Shown one piece after another: positions 12,078-21,621 of a DNA stretch of 64,000 nucleotides. Source of the stretch: Phlebotomus papatasi (Eukaryota; Arthropoda; Insecta; Diptera; Psychodidae). Where the stretch lies: contig NC_077223.1 in assembly GCF_024763615.1 (NCBI RefSeq), positions 19,654,001-19,718,000 on the forward strand. Direction: 5' to 3'. The stretch's first letter is position 1; each line of letters begins with the position of its first letter. Under the pieces are notes generated by a model, which was not told the origin of the DNA, searched no databases, and saw nothing but the letters and a program-made list of their open reading frames with translations. The position numbers were made by a program, and so were the translations under genes.

Positions 12078-15000
12078 ATGCGTGCTACACAGCATCAGGA
12101 TCTCTCAGAGACTCTCCAGAAGCATCTCTTTATCGAGCGTGTTATCCAGTCACCTCCTGCTTCAGCCACTAGAGCCACATTTATTGATCCTCGACTTCCG
12201 GACATTGATGAACTATCCACGAAAATCAAGGATATCGAGGACTTTATGACTGTGACGGAGCAGGTTTTGAAACAAGAACGTCGAAGGGACAATACCAAGC
12301 TCTTTGACCGTGATTCAAGACGTGGCTCTAGGACCAGTGCTGAAATAATTCCACTGAAGGATTGCAGTGTAGGAAGTCGTCCTGTGAGCAGATTGATGTC
12401 CTTCCAGGAAAAACCTATGTCACCACCGCACTCTGTTGTCCGTCAGACAAAATCCGGAAGTCCCAAAGGTCTCAGAACGAGACTCTACTTCCGCAATGGA
12501 CGCGTGGGATGCGCCGAGGCGGATGTTGATGCTCACAATGTGCAAAATACTCATGCACTTGTTCGGCACATCATTGCCAAGGAGCATGTGGAGCCTCTGG
12601 TGCCCCTTGACTGTGTCAATAGGATTCTGGCAGAGAGTGAAATTCCGGAAGTACCTGTAGAAGATGTTGAAGTGCCAGTCGAAGCTGATATAACATCGTG
12701 TGTTCAACAGGATGAAAGGGATCAAGCCAATGATTCTTCAATCGTCAATTTGCAGCAAATATCTCCGCCAAATAGGTTGAGAATCTCTCCCAGAAAAGCT
12801 ATTAAAAATCCAAGACTATTCTAAAAGTTTCTATCTCCTTTCAGTCCTACTCCTGATCCCGAGAAGGACCACTTTGTGCGAGAAAGGATGCAGCATCTTA
12901 TCTCCCGCTTCTCCAAGAGAGCTCACAAGATGAAGAGAAAGTTAGAAATTCCTCCAACACCATCCAGCAGTGCTAGTTCCCCATCCCTTCCCGTACCACC
13001 GCCTCCATTACCACCATTCGGTCCCACTCAGTCCCCAATTGAGGAAGTCGCACCCGCCAAGAGTCCTGAAGTCGAAAAAGTTGAAGAGAAATCCCCATGT
13101 AGCTATCTCGTTTGTCCGACTTTTTGTGGCGGCGGAAAGAGTGACGATGTCCTCGATCCTCAGGGACAATTCTACATCTCCTGGCTATTTGTAGTTACAA
13201 TGTCCTTTCTCTACAATGCCTATGTTATTCCTCTGCGTTCCTCCTTTCCCTTCCAAACGGACGCCAATACACTCTCTTGGATAATTATGGATCTCTGTGC
13301 CGATGCAATTTACTTGGTGAGGCTTTTTTTATTAAGACAATTCACTTAATTATTCAATGATTTGTTAATTGCTGAGCGCTGCTTTTTTTCCCACAGATTG
13401 ATATTGTTTTCATCAAACACCGGCTCATGTTTCTCTTGGACGGTTTTTGGGTGCGTGATAAGGAACGAACGAGGCAGAATTATGTGAGGAAATTCCAATT
13501 TAAGGTATTTAAATATTATTCTTTACATTTTTTTAATGATTATTTCTCAAATAGAAACATGCAGTTAACTATTTTGGATTAATTCATTCATTTTCAACCG
13601 CCCATGACATCCAAATTAGCACCCCATGCTTGTCGTGTCGATCCTCCGCCACTTCAGGAAGATGTTCGGGTTCGATCCCAAGGCGTTCCAAGGCAATATT
13701 CTGAATTTGATTCAGCCACCTTGTCCTAGGTCTGCCTCGAGGTCGAGGTCTCCTCACAATGGCTTGCATAGCTTTTCTGGGGAATCGTTTTCTATCCATG
13801 CGCTGAACATGTACATACCATCGAAGTTGTGATCTCTCAACCCGAAGAAGCAGCTCCTCGACTCTCAGTTCCTCACGAACGGCCACATTCTTCACTCGAT
13901 CTCGACGAGTGATTCCCTTAACCGCCCGCAGGTACCTCATCTCGGCAGCTTGTACTCGCGATCTTATACTTTCGGTCATTACCCAAATCTCATGACCATA
14001 GGTGAGAATAGGGATAAACACTGCTTTGAAAACCGATAACTTAGCCGAACGGCTGAGCTCAGCCTTCCTCACCACGCTTCCGCCAAGCTCTCTCATTACT
14101 GCAGAAGCTTGACCGATTCGCTACGGTAATTCGGTGTGAATGTGAAACCTACCATCACTCGTGAATAACACCCCGAGATACTTGAACTTCTCCACCTGTG
14201 TCAATGCTTTTCCATCAACATGTATGGTGCATTTCACAGGCTGTCGAGAAATCACCATTACCTCCGACTTTTTGTCGTTCGTCTTCATACCTGTTTCGGC
14301 ACAAACATTTACAAATCGGTCAAGTGCGCGCTGAAGCTTTTCTTCGGAAGATCCAAAAGGACCAAATCATCTGCGAAGAGGAGATGACTTACCCTGAAAT
14401 CCCCAATACGAATCGCATTCCGCCTGGGACTGCGTTCCATAATCTTGTTCATGTATATTATGAACAACAATGGTGATGGAACACAGGAACACATCCCTGG
14501 CGCAGTCCAACGTCCACCTGAAAACCTTCCGACTTGGATCCGTTTACACGAACACAGCTACAACAGTCTCTGTACAATGACTGAATGGCTCCTACCAATT
14601 CTTCATCCAGTCCGTACTCGTGCAATACATCCCAAAGTTGTTCTCTTGATACTCGGTCATATGCTTTTTCCAAATCTATGAAACAAGCGTAGATTTGGGA
14701 GCCTTTTACACAATCATCCTCAGGGTAAAAAGCTAATCCGTGGTGCTTCTACCAGGCCTGAAACCGCATTGTTCCTCACCCAGTCTGGGTTCGACTATTT
14801 CTCAGCATCTTCTCTCAAGGACTTTGTCATACACTTTGCCAGGCAAACTCAGAAGGGAAATTCCCCTATAATTGGAGCAATCTTTCCTGTTTCCCTTCTT
14901 GAATATGGGTACAATAACCCCAACTTGCCAGTCCTTTGGTGCTCTCCCACTTTGCCAAGCCACTTAAAGACACGTGTGAGCCAACTGACTCCCGCTATAC

Positions 15001-18000
15001 TCATAAGTTTCAGCATTTCGGGACGTATTTCGTCAATTCCTACAGCTTTTCCATCCTTCAATTTACTAATCGCATACAGGACTTCACTCTCTGAAGGACT
15101 ACTTTCTTCCCTGCCTTTACTCGTGGGTACGTTATCATCAGTGCCTTCTTGAGGATTGAGCAATTCTCAGAAGTACTCTTTCCAGCGACTTAAGACCTCT
15201 TTCTCTTTGGTCAAAAGATTTCCTTCCTTGGATGTCACTCCTTGGATGGAATTGCTCTTCTTCCCTCTGAGTCATCGGACTGTTTGCCAGAAAGTTTTGT
15301 TTGCCATTCTGTAGTCGAGCTCCAGCTTTTCACCGAACTTTTTTATTTACCTTATCATTTCATTTATATAATCAATTCGATACAATACGATGGAAAGGTC
15401 TTAGAAGTTTCTTTAATTTTTTTAACATATCTATAAAAATTATATAAACAGGATTGTTTCTTTTGAAAAAATATACTTTGGAATTTTAGGTTATATTTAG
15501 AAGGGTTAAGACTTACTCTCCAATATCCGAAATAAAATGTAATTTTTTGCGAAAGGAAATTGAACATTAAAATAATTTTACGTACCCTGAATTAAAAATA
15601 AATAAAAAATAGGGCGTTATTCTCTAGTTTCGCAATAGCCCTATAATAAGTATAACTTTTGCTTAAATTTTGCGGCTATCACTTATATGCAGATGATCTA
15701 CAGATCTACTGTTGTGGTGATCCAACTCACTCCTCTTTTATATTTGAGGCTGTAAATGATGATCTTGAGAGGATTACCACTTGGGCTTTGAACAATGGTT
15801 TGGTCCTCAATCCCAGGAAGAGCCAAGCTTTAGTCATACATACGAGAGGTAGGCATCCTACTACTTTTCCTTTGGTTCTCTCTGGTGAAGTGATTCCATT
15901 TTCTCCTCGTGTGAGGAATCTGGGAGTCATTTTTAATGAGACATTCACCTGGTCGGATCATGTGGTTGAGGTCTGCCGTAAGGTCTTATTTTCGTTGCAC
16001 ACTTTGCGACGCTTTCAGAGCTTTACTCCCGGGGAGACTAGACTCCTCTTTGTTAGGGCCTTGATAATTCTATTTTTCACTTATGGGGCGGAATTGTTTT
16101 TCAGTGCTAATGTCGAGGAGCAGAATCGGTTGAAGCTGGTTTTCAATTCCTGTTAGCGTTACGTCTTCGGACTTCGCAAATATGATCATGTTTCTGCTTT
16201 TGCAAACTCCATTCTCGGTCTACCACTGATCTCCTATCTTGAAGTTCGTGTGGTGAACTTTATTTCCCGACTTCTTTGCACTGGTAGGCCTCGGTACCTT
16301 GTTCACAACTTCTACCTTATCTTAAACTAAATCTCAATAGTTCCTTGTGGTTATGCCTAACATAACCTCACATAAGTCTCGATCGTCACGATATATATGA
16401 ATATTTCATTGAATCTTGCAGTTTTCCTTATTAAAGCTTTACTTTTAATTTCTATTCCAGATGGATATGCTGTCTCTTCTCCCATTGGACATTCTCTACT
16501 TGATATTTGGAACAAAGGCTGTTCTGTTGCGTATCCCTCGACTACTAAAGATCCAAAGTTTCTGGGAGTTTTTCAAACTTCTTGACCGCGTGCTTTCTTC
16601 ACCTCATATCGTGCGAGTGGCTAAGACGCTTACTTATATGTTATTCATGATACATCTAACTGCATGTGCTTACTATGCCTATAGTGCTGCCCAGGGCTTG
16701 GGAACCAATCGCTGGGTGTTCAGTGGTAAGGGTCATCCCTATATGAGATGTTTCGCTTTTGCCACAAAGACAGCAACGTCAATTGGGAAGAACCCTAAGC
16801 CTGAAAATGATGGAGAGTTGCTTTTCATGACAGCAGCCTGGTTGATGGGTGTCTTTGTATTTGCTTTACTTATTGGTCAGATTAGGGATATTATAGCTAC
16901 TGCCACAAGATCTCAGTCAGAGTACAAGCAATTAGTGGATGAGATTCTTGAGTACATGAGACGCTTGAATCTTCCTACGGAGTTGAGACATCGTGTAAAG
17001 ATGTGGTTCACTTTTACGTGGGAACAGCAGAGAACTTTAGATGAGAGACACATTCTGGATTCCTTGCCGGCCAATCTCAAGACAGATGTGGCCATATCTG
17101 TGCACATTCAAACACTGTCTAAGGTGCAGTTGTTTGCAGATTGCGAAGAAGCCCTGCTGAGGGAATTAGTTCTGAAGCTCAGATCTGTAACTTTCCTGCC
17201 AGGGGATTTTGTCTGTCGGAAGAATGAAGTTGGCAAGGAGATGTACATCGTTAAATTAGGTCAGGTTCAGGTTATGGGTGGTCCTAATAACGATGAAGTC
17301 CTAGCAACGTTGTCGGAAGGATCGGTATTTGGAGAAATCAGCCTTCTAGCCATAAACGGTGGCGGTAATCGTCGTACGGCTGATGTACGCTCCCGTGGCT
17401 TCAGCAATTTGTTTGTCCTCTCAAAGTCAGATCTTAACGAAGCCATTGTGTACTATCCTAATGCTCAGGCAGTTCTTAAGCGTCGTGCTAAGAGCTTGAT
17501 GCGCAGAAATGCCGCTAGAGAAGCCCAGAGGAGTGCAGCAAGTGGAGATGAAGCTGATGTGGTTATTGAAAATCCTAAGAGAAAGAAAACTCCTCCGAAA
17601 TTGCTGGAAGCAGTCATCAAGGCACTTCCTCAGGAGTCTCCAGCTGTTACGCTTCTCACTCAGGGCTCGAAAAAACGTCGCAAGAGGCATACAATGACAC
17701 CATCTGGTCTACCCAGGCAGTGGTCAGAAGTTAAGGAGCGAGTAATGAATGGAGGTGTGAAGACACTCTCTTGTGATCTCCTCCTGGCCATCCAAAATGA
17801 ACTAGAGGAAGAAACTACGCCTTCAACGGAGGAGAATTCTTTAGTGAATCTCACGGATTCGCAGAAAGAGCTCATGCAGATGGACAAAGTGTGTGGAGAC
17901 CAGCTAGATGTTGAAGGTGGACATCTTATTGAAACTTCTCAAGTAGCTTGTAATGGTCACACTTGTGACGTCACTGTGCACATTGAGAGGGAATCGTCTC

Positions 18001-18008
18001 TCATTTAG
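12078..18008 (+). CDS. Cyclic-nucleotide-gated cation channel, beta-type subunit (four exons)
   Basis: Coding exons are 12078-12775, 12845-13316, 13397-13504 and 16461-18008, giving 941 residues. The first intron is 69 bp and splits an AGT serine codon; the others are phase 0. The ATG at 12078 is the first ATG in frame. The N-terminus (about 340 residues) is disordered, with a Pro-rich run (PPPPLPPF). S1 lies near 344-363 and exon 4 opens in S3 (LSLLPLDILYLIFG). The pore is TATSIGKNPKP, where alpha subunits have a glutamate filter. The gating region RDIIATATRSQSEYK and a cNMP-binding domain (about 644-768) follow, with the cassette FGEISLL at 716-722 and NRRTA near 729. Beta subunits assemble with alpha subunits into cGMP/cAMP-gated channels of sensory neurons. 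The match to animal CNGB proteins is strong; the exact fly orthologue is not certain. Confidence 0.93.
13565..15340 (-). mobile_element. Decayed non-LTR retrotransposon (LINE), reverse transcriptase remnant
   Basis: Read on the minus strand, fragments in several frames appear in the proper order. They are LKDGKAVGIDEIRPEML (about 15080), MEKAYDRVSREQLWDVLHEYG and LRQGC (14673 to 14470), SPLLF..LLFADDLVLL (14494-14340), and the thumb/C-terminal part TYGHEIWVMTESIRSRVQAAE...RGRPRTRW (14096-13584). Frameshifts separate them, so it is dead. The frame stops at WAVENE, next to a short TGAATGAAT tail at 13567-13590, as in LINEs whose ORF runs nearly to the 3' end. The clade is not assigned. It sits antisense in the third intron of the channel gene. 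Confidence 0.88.
15659..16333 (+). pseudogene. Second LINE reverse-transcriptase fragment, opposite orientation
   Basis: One frame encodes YADDLQIYCCGD, the reverse transcriptase catalytic box, then LVLNPRKSQALVIHTR, LGVIFNETFTWSDHV and the thumb-like RLLFVRALIILFFTYGAELFF. A TAG at 16154-16156 breaks the frame, but it continues unchanged (RYVFGLRKYDHVSAFA...LGLPLISYLEVRVVNF) to a TAA at about 16330. The text differs from the neighbouring minus-strand LINE, so this is another family of the non-LTR class. It is 5'-truncated and also lies in the third intron of the channel gene. Confidence 0.85.
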
Positions 18009-18092
18009 AAGTGAAGAGGGATTCCAAAATAGATAAAGCAAGAGCCTAGCTTATTGTAAATAGTGGGTTAGTGATATGATTAGGTGAAATTC

Positions 18093-18098
18093 AATAAA
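18093..18098 (+). terminator. Poly(A) signal of the channel gene
   Basis: AATAAA lies 85 bp after the channel stop codon, in a short 3' UTR that ends just before the minus-strand coding fragment at 18125. Confidence 0.65.
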
Positions 18099-18124
18099 TA
18101 ACGTGATGGTGATCGTTTACTTAA

Positions 18125-18340
18125 TCACTTAATTAGCGTTACATACAACCAATTTCTGTTCTTGACCTGACCCAGGATCACGTCGCCATTTGAGATTGTC
18201 ATACAGCAATGGTATCCTGATTCACGGCCGTTGATCTATCGGAAAAGTCAGCCTCGTTTTCCTGAAAGCCTTATTTCATAAAATTTACCTTCTCTGAAAT
18301 ACCAGTCTGGATATGGTTCTTCTATGGAATCAATACACCG
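18125..18340 (-). CDS. Tentative 3' end of an unidentified minus-strand gene
   Basis: On the minus strand, a frame reading CIDSIEEPYPDWYFRE (ending at 18289) joins across a 72-bp GT-AG intron (18288-18217) to GYHCCMTISNGDVILGQVKN and continues ...RNWLYVTLIK to a TGA at 18127-18125. The residues look protein-like and the splice restores frame past two stops that lie inside the intron. I could not trace the upstream start: a stop lies near 18370, so another acceptor or a truncation is needed. It could be the last exons of a decayed or tiny gene, or chance. No family recognised. Confidence 0.3.
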
Positions 18341-18783
18341 GCTCGCAATAGGAACTTTTATCGAACATCACTAATTACCTGTCTTGCTTCTCCTTTTCTA
18401 TTTGTCGTCTTGTAAATTATTTTATGATTAGAATTATTGCTTTAGAAATTCATTGCTATGCACTTACTTTTTCTTAATACGTCACAAATCTGAAATTAAA
18501 ATGGCGTCTAACCCAATTGCAATAGGCCTTCCAATAGACCTTTAAGTCCTTCTTCCAAAAATTTTGAACAATTTCCAATGACTTAACGATCATTTAACGT
18601 TCTTACATTTTAGAAACATTTCGATGAAGTTCTATTCCATACTATTTTTATATAGATTTAGGAGCTGTACAGTCCTGAAAATTAACCGAAAGAAAACTTA
18701 GTGTTCTAAAGGTTCTAAACATAAAATAATAATTACTATTAAACTAATTATCATCAATTATTCATTGAGTCGTCTCTCGGCTT
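18341..18783. other. Short intergenic stretch, nothing firm
   Basis: No clear gene was seen. A GTAAGT-like donor and a TTTCAG acceptor on the minus strand near 18470-18500 could belong to upstream exons of the 18125-18340 fragment, but no coding exon between them could be defended. The GTCTCTCGGCTTAAG repeat motif occurs near 18770. Confidence 0.3.
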
Positions 18784-19379
18784 AAGGTTGCAGCAGATTG
18801 GGGCGTATTTTGGTAAAAATAAGAAATAAGAAAATAAAAGTTACTCGTTGTTAGACGCTATCAAAGAAAGAGCAGTCATCAAGTATCTGGGTGATTTTGT
18901 AATCGCGTTTTCATAAAAAAAAGACTAATGATGGTTACGGTATTGTTAGTACGATACATAACATTACTCAGCTTTAAATTGCTCTCTTGAAATTTTGTGA
19001 GATAGAATAGGGTAAAAGGGGAACCAGAATACTTAGATACTTAAAGAACCATCCCATTTGAGATCCTTAAAAAGGGCTAAAACATTTTTGGTAGGTATTT
19101 TGGTAAAAACGGTAAGTAAAAAATTCACTTGGTAAGTAAAACATCAAAATTGGTAAGTAAAAAAGAGAAATTTGATAAGTAATAAAATAACAAATGGTAA
19201 GTAAAAAAACCAAAAATGGTAAGTCAAAAAATCAAAAATAATAAGTAAAAAAATAAAAAATGGTAAGTATAGAAATCAAAAATGGTAAGTAAAAATATGA
19301 AAAATAGTAAGTAAAAAAACCAAAAATGATACAAATGGTACAAGTATATTTTATAACTTTCCTAAAATTTCCCTTTGCA

Positions 19380-20425
19380 AAGGAAATTTGCTTTTGCCCC
19401 ACAAGGTGAGACTAATAATTTCTCAAAAGACAGAATATTTCCCGATTAATTTCCGAAAACATAGAATATTTTCCTTTGCCTTAACAAAAGACACTGATAA
19501 CTTCCCAAAAGACAGAAAATTTCCCTTTGTCCCAAAGGAAGGACAGAACTAATAACTTCCCAAAACCCGCAAATTTCCCTTTGCCCCAAAGGGCAGAACT
19601 AATAATTTCCCAAAACATAGAAAATTTCCCTTTTCATCAAAGGGCAGAACTAATAATTTCCCAAAACATAGACAATTTCAGTTTTCCCCAAAGAGCAGAA
19701 CTAATAATTTGCCAAAACACAGAAAATCTTCCTTTGTCCCAACAAGCCAAACTGAAAAATTGTAAAACACAGAAAATTTCCCTTTGCACTAAAGATAAAA
19801 ACTAATAATTTCCCAAAACATTGAAAATTTTCCGTTTCCACAAAGGGCAACACAGAAAATTTCCCTTTGCCCCAACAGGCGATACTGATAAATACTAAAA
19901 CACAGAAAATTTCCCTTTGCCCCAAAGGACAGAACTAATAACTTCCCAAAACACAGAAAATTTCCCTTTGCACCAAAAAGATCAGAACTAATAATTTCCC
20001 AAAACATTGAAAATTTTCCGTTTCCCCAAAGGGCAACACAGAAAATTTCCCTTTGCCCCAACAGGCGATACTGATAAATACCAAAACACAGAAAATTTCA
20101 CTTTGCCCCAAAGGATAGAACTAATAACTTCCAAAACACGGAAATTTCCCTTTGCCCCAAAGGGCAGAACTAATAATTTCCCAAAACATAGAAAATTTCC
20201 CTTTTAATCAAAGGGCAGAACTAATAATTTGCCAAAACACAGAAAATCTTCCTTTGCCCCAACAAGCCAAACTGAAAAATTCTAAAACACAGAAAATTTC
20301 CCTTTGCACTAAAGATAAAAACTAATAATTTCCCAAAACATTGAAAATTTTCCGTTTCCCCAAAGGGCAACACAGAAAATTTCCCTTTGCCCTAACAGGC
20401 GATACTGATAAATACCAAAACACTT
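19380..20425 (+). repeat. Minisatellite, units of about 55-60 bp
   Basis: The unit is roughly AACACAGAAAATTTCCCTTT followed by GCCCCAAAGGGCAGAACTAA and TAATTTCCCAA. About 18 units can be followed, many diverged. Larger blocks repeat as sets: the CATTGAAAATTTTCCGTTTC block followed by GGCAACACAG occurs near 19822, 20005 and 20340. This indicates higher-order duplication. Open frames here arise from the repeat and are not genes. Confidence 0.85.
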
Positions 20426-20429
20426 CTGC

Positions 20430-20695
20430 CTTCGACACACCTTTCAAGTCGATATAAATTCATAAAATCGAAATTCGCGTCCCTTTCTCTCTCATAAGAT
20501 TTGTATAAGTCTATCCCACTCTTTCGATCTGAAATTCGACTGAACTAGATTTAATTTGGTGTGATGTTCAAAAGAAGAAGAAGAGTATGAAAAAGTAGGA
20601 CAGACACATGCAAAACTTTTAAGAAAGAGAGGTATGTGAATTTTGACTTTATGAAATTTTCCTGATCGAAAAGGTGTGCCGGAACCATTAACTTT
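20430..20695. mobile_element. Hairpin element related to the 60112-60350 MITE
   Basis: The ends (GCCTTCGACACACCTTTCAA on the left; GATCGAAAAGGTGTGCCGG on the right) are inverted relative to each other and resemble the GCTGGCACACCTTTTCAATT ends of the element at 60112. It lies between the minisatellite and the right inner array of the larger TIR element. Confidence 0.5.
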
Positions 20696-20817
20696 CCAAT
20701 TTTGAGCTTTTACTTACCAATTTTGAATTTTTGCTTACCAAATTTGTATTTTTTACTTATCATTTTTGAGTTTTTTACTTACCATTTTACCAAAATACTT
20801 ACCATTCTGCTGCAGCC

Positions 20818-21621
20818 CTTAAAAAGCCGCAAAGAACTCGCGAGGAAGCTATTTATGGAGAACTCGAGGTTAGTACGGCTTGGGAATTCCGGCAACCTAT
20901 AGATTTTACAAGGATTGCAACTCAATCCACTTTAACCATTGTTGTTTTGTTGATTTTTAATGAAATTGCACTGATGGCACGGATATTTCGTTTTGTTTTT
21001 GTGTTTTAGATTTAGATCGATCATCGATTTTTCCAAAAACCGTAATGGCATCGCTCGAATTTGGATATTGTCATTGTCAATGTCAAAATTCAACTTACCG
21101 CTCTCGATCCATTATTATTTTAGAACTGTTTACCCATCTTCATGAACATTCGGAACATCTTGTAATTAGTAGATCCTTGGCGATTCCAGGTAAAATGTTC
21201 CACTTTGTCTATCCTATCATCGCAGTATTAACAGATTTCCTCTTTGAAAACCACACTCATCACTACTGGACCCAGACACTAGATGGCGCTGTCATCGTGG
21301 CGACTACAGCGCCGCGTACACCCAAATGTCAGCCTTTTGTTGCACTCGAAGAATTTTACATGATTTTTCACGCGAAATTTCCGGCAGAAATAGTTAATAT
21401 TGTTGAGTAATTCCAATCATATCTGCATGTCCCCATCCTGTGCATTGTGTTTGGTGCTGTAGAATTGTTTTCAAGTGCGGTTTTAGTGTGGTTTTAACTT
21501 GATTTTGGGAACGAACATCTGGCGTGTTTTTGTGTTTCTTTCTTCTCCTACGTCTCAAAAGAAAAACCTCCCACGGAGATTTTCCTTCTGCACTGTTTTC
21601 CCGGAGAGGCTTTGGTAAAAT
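20818..21621. promoter_or_regulatory. TMX1 upstream region with a CTCF-like motif
   Basis: The sequence CACTAGATGGCGCTGTC around 21277-21293 matches the AGATGGCGC core known for insect CTCF/insulator sites. It lies 340 bp upstream of the TMX1 ATG. GATCGATCATCGAT around 21015 resembles, loosely, DRE-type motifs. A frame at 21045-21410 is open but has no protein character. Motif calls are by eye only. Confidence 0.35.

Larger units (their letters stand above)
18784..20817. mobile_element. About 2-kb terminal-inverted-repeat element carrying minisatellites
   Basis: The left end has GGTTGCAGCAGATTGGGGCG then TATTTTGGTAAAA. The right end reads, as reverse complement, GGCTGCAGCAGAATGGTAAG then TATTTTGGTAAAA, so the ends form an imperfect inverted repeat of about 36 bp. 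Inside each edge are runs of GGTAAGTAAAAAA in opposite orientations (about 19090-19330 and 20705-20800). The centre is a long minisatellite (19380-20425) and a second hairpin-like element (about 20430-20695). No transposase frame was seen, so it would be non-autonomous. Confidence 0.6.

Noticed and set aside
12420..12725. 101-codon minus-strand frame
   Set aside because: It is antisense to the first coding exon of the channel gene, which joins correctly through the 69-bp intron.
19527..20207. Repeated frames with FPFPQRAELI or GAKGNFLCF motifs
   Set aside because: They are translations of the minisatellite unit, open by virtue of its period, with no start-site or splice evidence.
19380..20425. 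Regularly spaced repeats that could suggest a CRISPR-like array
   Set aside because: Repeats and intervening sequence are both repetitive, the unit is contiguous and the host is a eukaryote. It is a minisatellite.
21045..21410. 121-codon plus-strand frame before TMX1
   Set aside because: Its translation lacks domain character and it covers the probable regulatory region with the CTCF-like motif. No splice link to TMX1 exon 1 is needed, since that exon has its own ATG and signal peptide.
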